Source of the DNA: UBA2231 sp964415175
GTDB taxonomy: Bacteria > Elusimicrobiota > Elusimicrobia > Elusimicrobiales > UBA9959
Direction: 5' to 3'
Assembly (NCBI GenBank): GCA_964415175.1
Contig: CAYPYG010000012.1
Span: 1 to 64,000, forward strand
DNA length: 64,000 nucleotides
A program made the position numbers and the translations under genes. The notes under the pieces were generated by a model. The model worked only from the letters and a program-made list of their open reading frames with translations. It was not told the origin of the DNA and ran no database searches. Positions 37,467-46,932 of this stretch are shown piece by piece; the stretch's first letter is position 1; each line of letters starts with the position of its first letter.

Positions 37467-38024
37467 TTATTCCGTTCCGGGGAGCGGTTTCATCGCCTCC
37501 ACCCTGCGGAAGTAGCTTTCCCTTGAAACTTTCTTCAGTTCTTCCCTGACCAGCATGGGCCTGTCCGGCTGGTCGAGTTTCTTTTCCGTGACCAGGGCGC
37601 CGTCCCTTATTTCTCCTTCGCCGGTGAGATAGCCGCCGCCTTCCGGGCGGAGGTCGTACTTCCACTTGTCCAGGGCCCGGCCGGAAAAGGTCACCGTGCC
37701 GCTCAGCGCGCTCCCGTACCCGGATACGCTGTAGGAGAGGGAACGGCCGATCCGCGTGAGGGTGGTTATGCGTTCCTCGGGCGGCATGCCGGGCGAAACG
37801 CCGGGCTGGGTGAAGGTCTCGATTATCATCCCTCCGCCGTCCAGGACCTCCCTTTTGAGCGCGGAATCCGCGCCGCCGTAAGGCAGGCGCCCGTCCGGCG
37901 AGAAGAAGCGGGTCTCCCCGTGGTAATACTCGATCCCCGCCGCGTTCCTGATGAAGGCGGGCGCGGCGCAGGCGGAGAGAAGGGCGGCGGCGCAGGCCAG
38001 GGACAGCGCGCGGGCCGGGCTCAC
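37467..38024 (-). CDS. Small lipoprotein
   Basis: A 185-residue lipoprotein with a type II signal peptide and lipobox L-L-S-A-C, followed by a beta-rich domain with repeated Tyr/Gly/Glu strands. No family recognised. It begins at a GTG overlapping the agmatinase stop codon, so it is translationally coupled to speB, but a link to polyamine metabolism is not obvious. Its end faces the M3-like gene with only 14 bases between and no clear terminator. Confidence 0.6.
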   Translation of the reverse strand: MSPARALSLACAAALLSACAAPAFIRNAAGIEYYHGETRFFSPDGRLPYGGADSALKREVLDGGGMIIETFTQPGVSPGMPPEERITTLTRIGRSLSYSVSGYGSALSGTVTFSGRALDKWKYDLRPEGGGYLTGEGEIRDGALVTEKKLDQPDRPMLVREELKKVSRESYFRRVEAMKPLPGTE

Positions 38025-38899
38025 TTCCGCCGGCCTCCGGCGGAAAGGTAGCCCATGAGGCGGTAGGCCAGTTTGGCCGCGTTGAACTCGGTGACGGCGT
38101 CGGCCTTGCGCGGCGCCACCTCGACTATGTCCGCCCCCACGATCCTCTTGCGCGAGCAGACGGCGCGGAACAGTTCCAGCGCCTCGTACCAGCCGAAGCC
38201 GCCGGGCTGGGGCGTCCCCGTCGCCGGCATGACGTGCGGGTCGAAGCCGTCCACGTCGATGGTCATATAGACCGTGTCCGTCAGCGAAGCCAGCACCTTG
38301 CGTATGAGCGCCCGGTTGTCGCGGTGCGCGTGCGCCAGGAAGGTCCTGACCCTGCCGGCGTTCACGTATTCCTTCTCGTCGTGCGAGACGCTGCGTATGC
38401 CGACCTGCACGGTCGGCGTGGCGCGGGAGGCGGGGTAAAGCGCGGAGGCGTGGCTGCGCGGGTTGCCCTCGTATTCGGGGCGCAGATCGGCGTGGGCGTC
38501 GAAATGCAGTATCGAAAGGTCCTTGTGCCGCCGCTGGAAAGGAGGCAGCAGGCCCTGCGTGACGCTGTGCTCGCCCCCGATGAAGAAAGGCACCGCCCGG
38601 GTGCTCCGCAGCAGCCGTTCCGTGTAGTCCTCGAGATAGGGGAAGAACTTCTTTTCGCTCAGCGAACAATCGACCGGCGCCGCGGTGAAGATGCCTTCCT
38701 TCCAGGTCTCCGTTCCCGTCTCCTCGTCCCAGAACTCCAGCTGCCAGGACGCGTCTATGACGGCGGCCGGGCCTTTGGCCGTGCCGTGGCCGTAGGACGT
38801 GGTCTTTTCCCACGGGACGGGGATCACGGCGAAGCGGGCCTTCTCCAGCGGCGCGCTGTCCGAAGTTACGAACTGCACTTTATTGGGTCTGATCTTCAT
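38021..38899 (-). CDS. speB: Agmatinase
   Basis: A 292-residue ureohydrolase that converts agmatine to putrescine and urea using two Mn ions. The metal-binding motifs are complete: G-G-E-H-S, H-F-D-A-H-A-D-L-R, and T-I-D-V-D-G-F-D-P; G-A-D-I-V-E-V-A-P closes the site. The start is the second in-frame ATG, which has GGAG at the right distance; 38914 is an alternative. It lies 100 bases downstream of the pyruvoyl-dependent arginine decarboxylase gene on the same strand, and the two supply a complete arginine-to-putrescine route. Confidence 0.9.
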   Translation of the reverse strand: MKIRPNKVQFVTSDSAPLEKARFAVIPVPWEKTTSYGHGTAKGPAAVIDASWQLEFWDEETGTETWKEGIFTAAPVDCSLSEKKFFPYLEDYTERLLRSTRAVPFFIGGEHSVTQGLLPPFQRRHKDLSILHFDAHADLRPEYEGNPRSHASALYPASRATPTVQVGIRSVSHDEKEYVNAGRVRTFLAHAHRDNRALIRKVLASLTDTVYMTIDVDGFDPHVMPATGTPQPGGFGWYEALELFRAVCSRKRIVGADIVEVAPRKADAVTEFNAAKLAYRLMGYLSAGGRRK

Positions 38900-38998
38900 C
38901 TCGGCTCCGTTCATCCCCGGTCGTTCCGGGGCTGTAAAAAGGGGACGCCGTAAGCGATAGCGCTTCCGGGAGGCCGCGGGACCGCGGCCGGTCGCCCG

Positions 38999-39547
38999 TC
39001 AGAACAGGAAAACGGCCGCCGCCACCGTGGTGGTCCAGACGTCTTCCAGGCCTATGGCGGACTGGGTGATGTTGGTGGTCTTGACTATCTTGCCGCTGAG
39101 CTTCCAGATCTCTTCCTTCTGGTTCCAGGTCGTCTCGCTGCCGAACTCTATGCCCTGTATGGTGGAGAGCATGAGCGCCGCCAGGTCCTCGGCGTATTCC
39201 CCGCTCTGTTCGTCGGTCTCCCCGAACGAATGATGCTCCGAGATATAGCCGTAATGGGCCCGGTCCTTGGGCAGGGCCAGGCCGATGGAAGCGGAGAGCA
39301 GCCTGTGGTTCTCGTTCACCGTATTGCGGCTCAGCACGCAGTGCAGTATCTGGCCGGGCTTGAGCTTCTCTATCCCCTTGTGCCGGGGGACTATCCTGCA
39401 CTGGGGGGGGAAGATGCTGGAGACGTGCACAAGATTGTACTTGGCTATCCTGGCGTCCCGGAGGGCCTCCTCGAAGCTGGCGAGCTTCTCCTTGTGGCGG
39501 CCCAGGCCTTTGGTAAGGAACACTTCTTTGGGGACCAGCGTCGACAT
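38999..39547 (-). CDS. Pyruvoyl-dependent arginine decarboxylase
   Basis: A 182-residue proenzyme that cleaves itself between two serines (S43-S44 in H-V-S-S-I-F-P-P) to create the pyruvoyl cofactor, then decarboxylates arginine to agmatine. Other family features are the early L-V-P-K-E-V-F-L-T-K-G, C-R-I-V-P, and G-Y-I-S-E-H-H-S-F-G-E-T. Length is standard. Agmatinase is encoded next in the same direction. An AATAAT hexamer ends six bases before the ATG, suggesting a leaderless mRNA. Confidence 0.92.
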   Translation of the reverse strand: MSTLVPKEVFLTKGLGRHKEKLASFEEALRDARIAKYNLVHVSSIFPPQCRIVPRHKGIEKLKPGQILHCVLSRNTVNENHRLLSASIGLALPKDRAHYGYISEHHSFGETDEQSGEYAEDLAALMLSTIQGIEFGSETTWNQKEEIWKLSGKIVKTTNITQSAIGLEDVWTTTVAAAVFLF

Positions 39548-39607
39548 GGGGACATTATTTGAAATTTAACATAGGGAGTCAAGGAACCGCCCGTCTTCGC
39601 GGCCGGC

Positions 39608-42514
39608 TTACGCGCCGTCCCCGTTCTTTCCGCCGGATTTTTCCCGGTATTCCTTTTCGAGCCGTTCGCGGGTCTCGCGGAACCGCCTGGCCAGTTCCTC
39701 CTCCTTCCTGGCGTAGGAATCCTGCAGCGACACTTCCCTCTTCTGCAGGTCGGCCACTATCTGGCGCTCCTGCTCCAGCAGCGCCTTGAGCTTGGCCCTG
39801 TCGTTCTCCAGCTGGGAGGCCTTCAGCCGCAGGGAGGTCTCGAGGTCCTTTTCCTTTTCGGCGAAGGCCGCTTCCAGGCGCCCGGTCAGGGCCCGGAGCT
39901 TCTCGTCCTGCGCGCTTATCTTCCCGGCCAGTTCGCGGTTCTTTTCCTCCAGTTCGGTCTGCAGCCTGGCGACGTTCTCGGCCGCCTCGCGGTCCTTCTC
40001 TATCTCGGCAAGGTTGCCGGACATGAGGGACTGGTAACTGCGTTCCAGCTGCTCGTAGCGCGCTCTCAGCGCTTTCTCCTTCAGTGTGAAAGTCTCCTCC
40101 AGCGAGGCCGTCAGTTTCTTCTCGCGCTCGAGATAGGCCTTCTCCAGGCCGGCGGCCTGTTCCTGGTAGCGGGCCGCCAGTTCCCCGCGTATGAAGTCCA
40201 TTTTGCTGAAGAACTCCTCCTGCCTGGACCTTTCCGTCATCCCGGAATTTTTCGCCATTTCCGCCATCTGTCCGAGGTAGTTCCGCTCCACTTTCTCGAG
40301 CTTCTCCAGATAGTCCTTTTCCATGACCTGGCGGAGATCGCGGGACTTGTTTATGTTCTCCTGGATCAGCAGCTGTTTCTCGTGCTCCAGCTCTTCGAGG
40401 CGCACGTTCACGGCCTCCAGTTCCTGTTTGGCGGAATTGGCCTCCTGCAGGGCCTGTTCGCGGCCCTTCGAGGCGATGCGGACCTGCTCTTCCAGCGCTT
40501 TGACCCGGTAAAGGGCTTCTTCGATCCTGGCGCCCATGGCTCCCTGCATCGTCTGGGTCTCTATCGCGTGGCGCTCCGCGGCGCGCTTCTCCGCCTCTTC
40601 CCTGGACTGCCGTATCGCGGCGGCCTGGGCGGCGGCCCTTTCCTCCAGCAGCGACTCGTAACGGGCGCGCAGCGTTTCCAGTTCGGCCCTGGCCGCGGCG
40701 CGTTCGGCGGCCAGCGCGCGATCGGCCGCTTCCGCGCTTTCCCGGAGCTTGCGGTTGAGGTCCTCCAGCGCCCCTTTGAAGCCGGCCTCGATCCTGGCTT
40801 CGCGCTCCTTGAGCTCGTCCAGGAACCGTTTCTCGAAGCCGGCTTCGCGCGCCAGCAGTTCTTCCTGGCGGGCCCGGAAAGCCTGTTCGCGCGCGAGGTC
40901 CCTGGCCTCTAAACGTGCCAGTTCCGCCGCCAGTCTGCGGGCCGCTTCCTCTTCCAGCGTCCTCTCCCTGGCGGCGAAAGCCGCCTCCAGTTCTGCGGCC
41001 CGGGCCTTGTGGGCGGCCTCCAGTTTTTTCCCGGCCTCTTCCAGCCTCGCCTTCTCGGCGGCGGCGAAGGACCCGAAAGCTTTTTCCCGTTCGGCGGCCT
41101 GCGCCGACAGGAACAGGTTGTCGCCGCGCAGTTTCTCGTTCTCGGCCAGGCGTTCCTCTAGCTCCTTCCTGAGGGAAGAGCTCCTTTTCTCTATCTCGGC
41201 GTACTTCGCGGCCAGGGCTTTTTCCTTTATCGCCAGGCCCTCTTCCATGGAGGCCTTGTGAAGGGCCAGCTGCTCTTCGAAGGCCGCCGCGAGCTCGGTT
41301 TCCCGCCTGCGCAGCTGGGAGGCCAGGTCTTCGCGGTGCGACTGCAGGCGGGCCTGCTCGGCGGCCAGTTCGCGCTTCCTTTCCGCGGCTTCGGCCTCGG
41401 CCCTGGCCGTTTCCTCGCGCAGTTCCTCGCGGCGGGCCTCTATGTTCCTGTAAAGCCGTTTCTCTTTGGCCTCCAGCTCGGCGCGGGCCGCCGCGAGCTC
41501 CCGCCTGGCCTGTTCCTCCAGTCCGGCCGCTTTCCCGGCGGCGGCCGCTTCGGCGGCGCGCGCCTCCTCTTCCAGTTCTTTCCGGCGGGCGAGAAGTTCC
41601 GCTTCCCGCTCTTCCAGGCGCCGCCTGAGCTGTTCCTTCTCGGAGGCCCACTCCTGCTGTCTGCGGGCGAGTTCCCCGGCCGCTTCGGCCAGCCGCTCCT
41701 CCATCTTCGCCAGCCGGGCCGAAAAATCGGCCGCGGTCCGGTCGAGACGCTCGGCCAGCGTCTTCTCGGAGAGTTTCCTGTTCTCCTCCAGCCAGTCCGA
41801 ATAGGTGGCGTAGAGCCGCTTCTCCCTTTCGGCGGTTTCGGCGGACATTTTTTCGGAGAGTTCCCTGATCTCCGCGAGGCGCTTTTCCTCCAGTCCCCTG
41901 GCCGCCGCCTCCAGTTCCAGCCGGTGCCTCGCGTCGCGCTCCTCCACGGCCTGCCGGAGACGCTGTTCCCAGATCGCCTCCATCTTCTTCAGCTGCCCGG
42001 CGGCCTCCTTCCTGGCCAGTTCCCTGCCGAGCTTCATCTGCTCTACGAAGGTCTCCCTTTCGGTCTTGAATTCGCTTTCGCGCTCCTCCTGCCACTGCCT
42101 GAAGATCTGTTCCATTTCGGAGCGCAGGCGCCGCTTCTGCTCCGAGATCTCCTCTTCCTTGCGGGCGATCTCCGCCTTGAGGCGTTCGCGCTCCTCTTCC
42201 AGCTCCCCGCGGTGCAGCGCCACGGCCTCGTCGAGCATCCTCTGGTATTTCTGCCAGAGCGCCGATTCCTTCTCGACCAGCAGCTGCGCGACCTCCTGCT
42301 CCCGTTTCTTGATGCGCTCCTCGTGCCCGCGCAGCAGGGCTTCGTACTCGGCGTCCTTGGCCTTGTTGCTGTGCTGGATCTCCTCGAAAGAGCGGGCGCG
42401 GAGCGTGGAAAGTTCCGCCTCCTTCTCCCTGAGCTCGGAGGTCAGGCTGAGGATCATCTTGGCCGAGTCGAGCTCGGTCTCCTTCAGGATCTCCTCGTAA
42501 TCTCCGCCGGTCAT
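39608..42514 (-). CDS. Giant coiled-coil protein
   Basis: About 968 residues, nearly all heptad-type coiled coil rich in Glu, Ala, Arg, Lys and Leu, with no membrane segment or enzymatic domain. A short non-coiled N-terminus (about 1-25) and a central less regular region near residue 660-770 (Met/Gln-rich) break the rod. A rod of this length could span over 100 nm. Candidate roles are a cytoskeletal filament, a polar scaffold or a chromosome/envelope spacer. The gene lies 12 bases downstream of an equally long coiled-coil gene and is surely in the same operon. A TTG two codons upstream is an alternative start. Confidence 0.7.
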   Translation of the reverse strand: MTGGDYEEILKETELDSAKMILSLTSELREKEAELSTLRARSFEEIQHSNKAKDAEYEALLRGHEERIKKREQEVAQLLVEKESALWQKYQRMLDEAVALHRGELEEERERLKAEIARKEEEISEQKRRLRSEMEQIFRQWQEERESEFKTERETFVEQMKLGRELARKEAAGQLKKMEAIWEQRLRQAVEERDARHRLELEAAARGLEEKRLAEIRELSEKMSAETAEREKRLYATYSDWLEENRKLSEKTLAERLDRTAADFSARLAKMEERLAEAAGELARRQQEWASEKEQLRRRLEEREAELLARRKELEEEARAAEAAAAGKAAGLEEQARRELAAARAELEAKEKRLYRNIEARREELREETARAEAEAAERKRELAAEQARLQSHREDLASQLRRRETELAAAFEEQLALHKASMEEGLAIKEKALAAKYAEIEKRSSSLRKELEERLAENEKLRGDNLFLSAQAAEREKAFGSFAAAEKARLEEAGKKLEAAHKARAAELEAAFAARERTLEEEAARRLAAELARLEARDLAREQAFRARQEELLAREAGFEKRFLDELKEREARIEAGFKGALEDLNRKLRESAEAADRALAAERAAARAELETLRARYESLLEERAAAQAAAIRQSREEAEKRAAERHAIETQTMQGAMGARIEEALYRVKALEEQVRIASKGREQALQEANSAKQELEAVNVRLEELEHEKQLLIQENINKSRDLRQVMEKDYLEKLEKVERNYLGQMAEMAKNSGMTERSRQEEFFSKMDFIRGELAARYQEQAAGLEKAYLEREKKLTASLEETFTLKEKALRARYEQLERSYQSLMSGNLAEIEKDREAAENVARLQTELEEKNRELAGKISAQDEKLRALTGRLEAAFAEKEKDLETSLRLKASQLENDRAKLKALLEQERQIVADLQKREVSLQDSYARKEEELARRFRETRERLEKEYREKSGGKNGDGA

Positions 42515-42526
42515 GCGCAACGGGTC

Positions 42527-45500
42527 CTATTCCCCGTCCTCCGTTCCCCCGGGCCGTTTTTCGTAGCGTTCCTCGAGCTCTTTCTGTTTCCTTCCCCAGA
42601 AGGCCATCAGCTCTTCTTCCTTTTTCTGGTAACGGTCGAGGTATTCCTCTTCCTTCTGGCAGTTCAGCAGGGTCAGGCGGTTCCTCTCCTCTTCCGCTTC
42701 CCTGAGCCGGGCCCGCAGGGAGTCCTCGAGTTCCTTGCGCAGTTTGTCCATGGCGGCGCGGGTCTTCTCCAGTTCCGAATGGTAGTGCCGCTCCAGCTCG
42801 TCCTTGCGCTTGGAGAAATCCTCCTCCAGTTTGAGGCGCGCCTGCTTGGACCGGGCGAGTTCCTCGTCGAGCCGCTGGCCGAAAAGGGCCTCTTTCTTCT
42901 CGAACTCCGCGCGCAGCGCCTGCCGTTCCCGGTTCAGGATCTCCGATTTCTGGGCCTCCCAGGCGGTCCGGGCCTTCTCCCCGTCCTCCGAGATCTTCCT
43001 GGCGAGTTCCAGGTGGCGGCGTTCCAGGTCCATCTCCTTCTGCCTCGCCCCGGCCTCCAACTCCTCCCGCCTGCGGTCGAGCGCCTCCTCCTGGGCCGCC
43101 AGGTGCTCCCTGGCCCTGGCGTCCAGCGCGGATTCCAGCCGGGCCGCCCTGTCGGCGAACTCGGTTTCCAGTTTCTTGAGCCTCTCCTGGTAGGTCGCCT
43201 CGAGCCCGGCCCGGCGGGCCTCGTCGTCCAGCAGGGACCTTTCCCGTTCCTCCTCGCGCTGCCGTCTGGCTTCGGCGGCCAGTTCCGCGGCCTTCTCCTC
43301 GAAATTCTTCTGCAGCGCCGCTTCCTTGCCGCGCAGTTCCTCGAGCCGCTTGTCGTGCTCCTGCTCCAGGGCCGCGCGGTGCGCGTCGAGGGCGCGGTAC
43401 ATCTCCTCGCGGGCCCGCGCGAGCTTCTCGAAATTCTCGTGGTCCTTGCCCTGTGCGTCCTGCAGCAACCTGATCCTGGTCTCTCCCAGTTCCTGCTCCA
43501 GGCGGGCTTTCGCCGCGTCTATCTCCGCTTCCCGGCCCTTGACGGCCAGTTCGCGGGCCTTGAGGGCGTCCTCGAAACGGCGTTTCTCTTCGGCCAGGCG
43601 GAGGGAATATTCCTCCCTGGTTTGTTCCAGGCGGGTCTCCAGGTCCTTCTCCCGGCCGGCCAGCTCGCGCAGCAGGGAGGCTTTCTCGTCCTCCAGCCTG
43701 GCGGCCTTGTCGGAGTGCTCGTTCCGGAGCAGTTCCTCGCGCTGCCGCAGTTTTTCGTCGAGCAGCGCGGCCTGCTCCTCCTTCCAGGCCCGCAGCTTCT
43801 CCGCGGCGGCCTTCTCGGCGGCCAGCAGTTCCTGGTGATGGGTGCGGCGCACCTCCTTGAGGGTCTCTTCCAGCCCGGCCTCGCGGTCCCGCAGGGCCTG
43901 GCGCTGGGCCTCCAGTTCGGCCTTTATCTTGTCGTGCTCCTGCCGGGCCTGCGCTTCCAGCGCGGCCGACTTGGCGGCGAGCTGTTCCTTGAGCGCGGCC
44001 GCGGCTTCCAGTTCCTGCTGGGCGTATTTGAGGCGCAGCTCGTCCTCGAAATGGGCGTATTTCTTCTTGAGGACCTCGCGGTATTTGCGGAACTCCTCCT
44101 TGAGGCGCTCCTTTTCGGCGAGCCCGGCGCGTTCCTTCTCCAGGATCCATTCCTCTTCGCGGGCCTGCCAGGCCGCCGAGGACCGGCGGGCTTCGGCCGC
44201 GGCGCGCTCTTCCAGGGCCTTTTCCTTGGCCTTATAGGAGTCCTCCAGGGAACGGCGCGCGGCCTGGAGCCGTTCCTCGTAATGCAGTTCCAGTTCGCGG
44301 CGCGAATCCTCCTGGACCTGCGCCTGCTGCTGCAGCCAGTCGTTCTGCTCGCGGAGGAGCGACGCGCGCAGGGACTCCTCCTTGAGCCTGTTCTCCTGCC
44401 GCAGTTTGTCGGCCTCGGCCCGGAGCCTGGCCTCGGCGGCCTCTTCCACGGCCTTCTCGCGTTTGCGCCAGTCCGCCTCCCAGCGGCGGTTGTTCTCTTC
44501 GACGGCCTCCTCCAGTTCCTTGCGCTGGGCCAGGGCCGTCTCGCGCCACTTCTCCCGGCTCTCCTCCACGGCCTTCTCGTAGGCGGCGTTGGTCTCCTCG
44601 TCGTGCTTCTTGACGAGCTCCACCACCTGCCGCTCCATCTCCAGCCGCATCTCCACGTACTCCTGCTCGCGCTGGCGGATATACCCCTGCAGGCGGTCGC
44701 GGATCTCGGAGAGTTCGCGCTGATGGGCGGCCTTCATCGCCTCCATCTCGGCTTCCTTCTCCAGCTTCAGGTCCGTTTCGCGCTCTTCCAGCCGCTTCAG
44801 CGCTTCCCCGTGGCGTCCGGCGAAGAGCTCCTCGATCTTTTTCAGGCGGGCGTCGTGGTCCTTCTCGAGCTCGCCGAGGAGGCGGGTCCGCTCTTCTTCG
44901 AGTTTGAGCCGGGCCTCCCGCCCCGCGACGGCCTCCCGCTCCGACAGCTCGGCCATCTTCGCCAGGTGCTCGTCCTCCAGCTGACGGCGGAACTTCTCGA
45001 GCTGCTCCTCCCTGGCCGCGTGCAGCGCGGAAAGTTCGCGCTCGCGCAGTTCCAGGCGCCCGCGCGCCTCCAGGTCGGTCCGTTCGGCCTCGATCCTGGA
45101 CTTCTCCACCAGCTCCTTTTCCAGCGCCTCGTATTTGAGACGCAGGGCGTTCTCGCGCTCGGCGAAATTGTCCTCGTGGCGTTTAAGGAGGGCTTCCAGC
45201 TCCTCCTGCTTGAGCTCCTGCGTCCTGCGGGCCTCGTCGATCGCGGCGAGCTTTATCCGGCCTATCTCGGCCTCTTTCCCCGCGAGCTCCTGCTTGAGGG
45301 CCTGGATCTCCTTCTCCAGCTGCGCCCGGGCCTGCCGCCAGTTGGCGGTCTCCTCGTTGAGCAGCTGCTCGCGGATCTTGGCCTTGAGGTCTGCCTCCAT
45401 GGCCGTCTGGGTCTTCCAGTTCTCTTCCCAGGTGCGGATGGTGCCCTGCCACTTTTTGAGCACCTCCTCTTTCTGCTCTATCCGGGAGGTCAGGGAGCGG

Positions 45501-45649
45501 ACGGCGGCGGTCTTGTTCTTCGCGTCCTCTTTAAGGCGGGAATTGTCGTCCTGCAGGGTGTGGATCTTCTCCACCGCCCAGCGCAGGGCCAGTTTGGCGG
45601 TCTCGATGTCGTTTATCGCCGCCGGGTCGAGCTTAGGCTCCTGTTCCAT
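42527..45649 (-). CDS. Giant coiled-coil protein
   Basis: A 1040-residue protein that is coiled coil almost throughout. The first 60 residues contain a different helical cap (P-K-L-D-P-A-A-I-N-D-I-E-T-A-K-L-A) with W-A-V-E-K-I-H-T-L-Q leading into the rod. There is no ATPase head, so it is not an SMC protein. It is first in a two-gene unit with 39608-42514; similar length and composition suggest the two rods pair with each other or arose by duplication. A GGAGGA site precedes the start, and a TATAAT lies upstream on the minus strand near 45746-45751. Confidence 0.7.
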   Translation of the reverse strand: MEQEPKLDPAAINDIETAKLALRWAVEKIHTLQDDNSRLKEDAKNKTAAVRSLTSRIEQKEEVLKKWQGTIRTWEENWKTQTAMEADLKAKIREQLLNEETANWRQARAQLEKEIQALKQELAGKEAEIGRIKLAAIDEARRTQELKQEELEALLKRHEDNFAERENALRLKYEALEKELVEKSRIEAERTDLEARGRLELRERELSALHAAREEQLEKFRRQLEDEHLAKMAELSEREAVAGREARLKLEEERTRLLGELEKDHDARLKKIEELFAGRHGEALKRLEERETDLKLEKEAEMEAMKAAHQRELSEIRDRLQGYIRQREQEYVEMRLEMERQVVELVKKHDEETNAAYEKAVEESREKWRETALAQRKELEEAVEENNRRWEADWRKREKAVEEAAEARLRAEADKLRQENRLKEESLRASLLREQNDWLQQQAQVQEDSRRELELHYEERLQAARRSLEDSYKAKEKALEERAAAEARRSSAAWQAREEEWILEKERAGLAEKERLKEEFRKYREVLKKKYAHFEDELRLKYAQQELEAAAALKEQLAAKSAALEAQARQEHDKIKAELEAQRQALRDREAGLEETLKEVRRTHHQELLAAEKAAAEKLRAWKEEQAALLDEKLRQREELLRNEHSDKAARLEDEKASLLRELAGREKDLETRLEQTREEYSLRLAEEKRRFEDALKARELAVKGREAEIDAAKARLEQELGETRIRLLQDAQGKDHENFEKLARAREEMYRALDAHRAALEQEHDKRLEELRGKEAALQKNFEEKAAELAAEARRQREEERERSLLDDEARRAGLEATYQERLKKLETEFADRAARLESALDARAREHLAAQEEALDRRREELEAGARQKEMDLERRHLELARKISEDGEKARTAWEAQKSEILNRERQALRAEFEKKEALFGQRLDEELARSKQARLKLEEDFSKRKDELERHYHSELEKTRAAMDKLRKELEDSLRARLREAEEERNRLTLLNCQKEEEYLDRYQKKEEELMAFWGRKQKELEERYEKRPGGTEDGE

Positions 45650-45811
45650 TTTTTAGCGTCCTCCGCTGACTTTGAAACCGAACGATAGTGCCCCTGGGGG
45701 CTCCAACGGATAAAATAGCAGACTGCGCCGCCGGTTTCAAGGATAATTATACAGGCGGCGTATTGAGGAAATATTAAATAGTTGTTAATTAGGGGGCGGG
45801 GCGGAAAGGCG

Positions 45812-45839
45812 AAAAAAAAGCCGGCCTCGCGGCCGGCTT
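45812..45839 (-). terminator. Rho-independent terminator of rpmB
   Basis: AGCCGGCC and GGCCGGCT pair around TCGC; on the minus strand the stem is followed by T8. Confidence 0.8.
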
Positions 45840-45864
45840 CGGCGCCAGGGGGCGCGGGGGCTTT

Positions 45865-46059
45865 TCAGCGGGCCGGTCTTACCGCGCGGCCGCTCTTTAT
45901 GCAGGTCGTGCAGACGTACGCCGACCGGGGAGAGCCCTTTACCATGATCTTCTGTTTCTGAAGATTGGGCTTGAAAAGCCTCTTGGTCGCCACATGGGAG
46001 TGGCTGTAGGAATTGCCCGACTTGGGGGCTTTACCGCAGATCTCGCATTTGAATGCCAT
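45865..46059 (-). CDS. rpmB: Ribosomal protein L28
   Basis: A 64-residue large-subunit protein. It starts M-A-F-K-C-E-I-C-G-K and has the conserved S-H-S-H-V-A-T-K-R-L-F-K-P-N-L-Q segment. Two C-x-x-C pairs (C-E-I-C and C-T-T-C) show it is the zinc-binding form. A TATAAT on the minus strand ends nine bases before the start codon, so the leader is extremely short. A longer in-frame extension upstream is not coding. It stands alone with its own terminator. Confidence 0.95.
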   Translation of the reverse strand: MAFKCEICGKAPKSGNSYSHSHVATKRLFKPNLQKQKIMVKGSPRSAYVCTTCIKSGRAVRPAR

Positions 46060-46095
46060 AGTGGTCTTATTATAGCAAAAATCCCCGCCTCTTTG

Positions 46096-46101
46096 TAAAA
46101 T
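46096..46101 (+). promoter_or_regulatory. -10 element of the YjbQ-like gene (leaderless)
   Basis: TAAAAT ending six bases before the ATG at 46108, with no ribosome-binding site between. Confidence 0.45.
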
Positions 46102-46107
46102 GAAAGC

Positions 46108-46524
46108 ATGAGATCCCATACCGCCCACCTGTGGATGAACACCTCCGACCGCCGCGCCATGGTCGACATTACCGGCGAAGTCGAGGAAGAACTGGCCAGG
46201 AGCGGCATAAAAGAGGGCCTGTGCCTGGTCAACGCCATGCACATCACTTCCAGCGTCTTCATAAACGACGCCGAGAGCGGACTGCACCGCGACTTCCTGG
46301 AATGGCTGGAGCGCCTGGCCCCTTATTCGAAGGAAGGATATCACCATAACCGCACCGGCGAGGACAACGGCGACGCGCATCTCAAGCGCACCGTCATGGG
46401 GCGCGAGGTGGTGGTCGCCGTCACGAAAGGACGCCTGGATTTCGGCCCCTGGGAGCGGATCTTCTACGGCGAGTTCGACGGCCGCCGGAAGAAGCGGGTC
46501 ATGGTCAAGATAATAGGGGAATGA
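46108..46524 (+). CDS. YjbQ/UPF0047-family protein
   Basis: A 138-residue protein of the UPF0047 (YjbQ) family. Diagnostic segments are V-D-I-T-G-E-V, A-M-H-I-T-S-S-V-F-I-N-D, the H-N-R-T-G-E-D-N-G-D-A-H-L-K motif, and the closing Y-G-E-F-D-G. The trimeric fold has a conserved His/Asp pocket and weak thiamine-phosphate-synthase activity has been reported for a member; the true role is unclear. The mRNA is probably leaderless. It overlaps or nearly overlaps the thioesterase gene. Confidence 0.9.
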   Translation: MRSHTAHLWMNTSDRRAMVDITGEVEEELARSGIKEGLCLVNAMHITSSVFINDAESGLHRDFLEWLERLAPYSKEGYHHNRTGEDNGDAHLKRTVMGREVVVAVTKGRLDFGPWERIFYGEFDGRRKKRVMVKIIGE

Positions 46525-46526
46525 GC

Positions 46527-46904
46527 ATGAAAAGACGCGTTTACTATCACGATACGGACTGCGCCGGCGTCGTCTATTACGGCAACTATCTCAAGTTCCT
46601 GGAGGAGGCCCGCACCGAGTACATGGAGGAGCGCGGCCTGTCGGTCAAAGCGCTGCTGGACGCGGGCTTCGGCTTCGTGGTCAAGCGGCAGGAGATAGAC
46701 TACAAGTATCCCGCCCGCTACGGGGACACGGTGGAGATAGCCACCCGCGTGACGGAGGTCACCCCGTTCCGGGCGCGTTTCGAGTACGACCTGAAGAATC
46801 AGGAAGGCCGCATGCTGGCCAGGGCCGTGACCGATATGGTGTGCGTAGGGCCGGACCTCAGGATGAAGGAGATGGCCCCGGAACTTTCCGGCCGGCTGCG
46901 CTGA
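46527..46904 (+). CDS. ybgC: YbgC-type acyl-CoA thioesterase (hotdog fold)
   Basis: A 125-residue hotdog thioesterase. The catalytic Asp is in Y-Y-H-D-T-D-C-A-G-V-V-Y-Y-G-N-Y, the signature of the YbgC/4-hydroxybenzoyl-CoA thioesterase group, followed by F-L-E-E-A-R-T-E-Y. It hydrolyses acyl-CoA or acyl-ACP; in many bacteria ybgC lies beside tol-pal, but not here. The ATG at 46527 fits the AGGGGA site better than the overlapping one at 46521. Co-transcribed with the YjbQ-like gene. Confidence 0.88.
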   Translation: MKRRVYYHDTDCAGVVYYGNYLKFLEEARTEYMEERGLSVKALLDAGFGFVVKRQEIDYKYPARYGDTVEIATRVTEVTPFRARFEYDLKNQEGRMLARAVTDMVCVGPDLRMKEMAPELSGRLR

Positions 46905-46932
46905 AAGGCCGCGCGGAGCGGCGTCCTTCCCC

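Noticed and set aside
39579..44150. Long minus-strand open frame (1523 codons) crossing both coiled-coil genes in another frame
   Set aside because: Arg/Gly-rich low-complexity product and it ignores the clear gene boundaries; an effect of high GC at third positions.
41258..45688. Very long plus-strand open frame (1476 codons) opposite the coiled-coil genes
   Set aside because: It mirrors Glu/Lys/Leu-rich coiled-coil codons and has a Leu/Gly/Phe-rich unnatural composition with no domain; the minus-strand coiled-coil frames explain the region.
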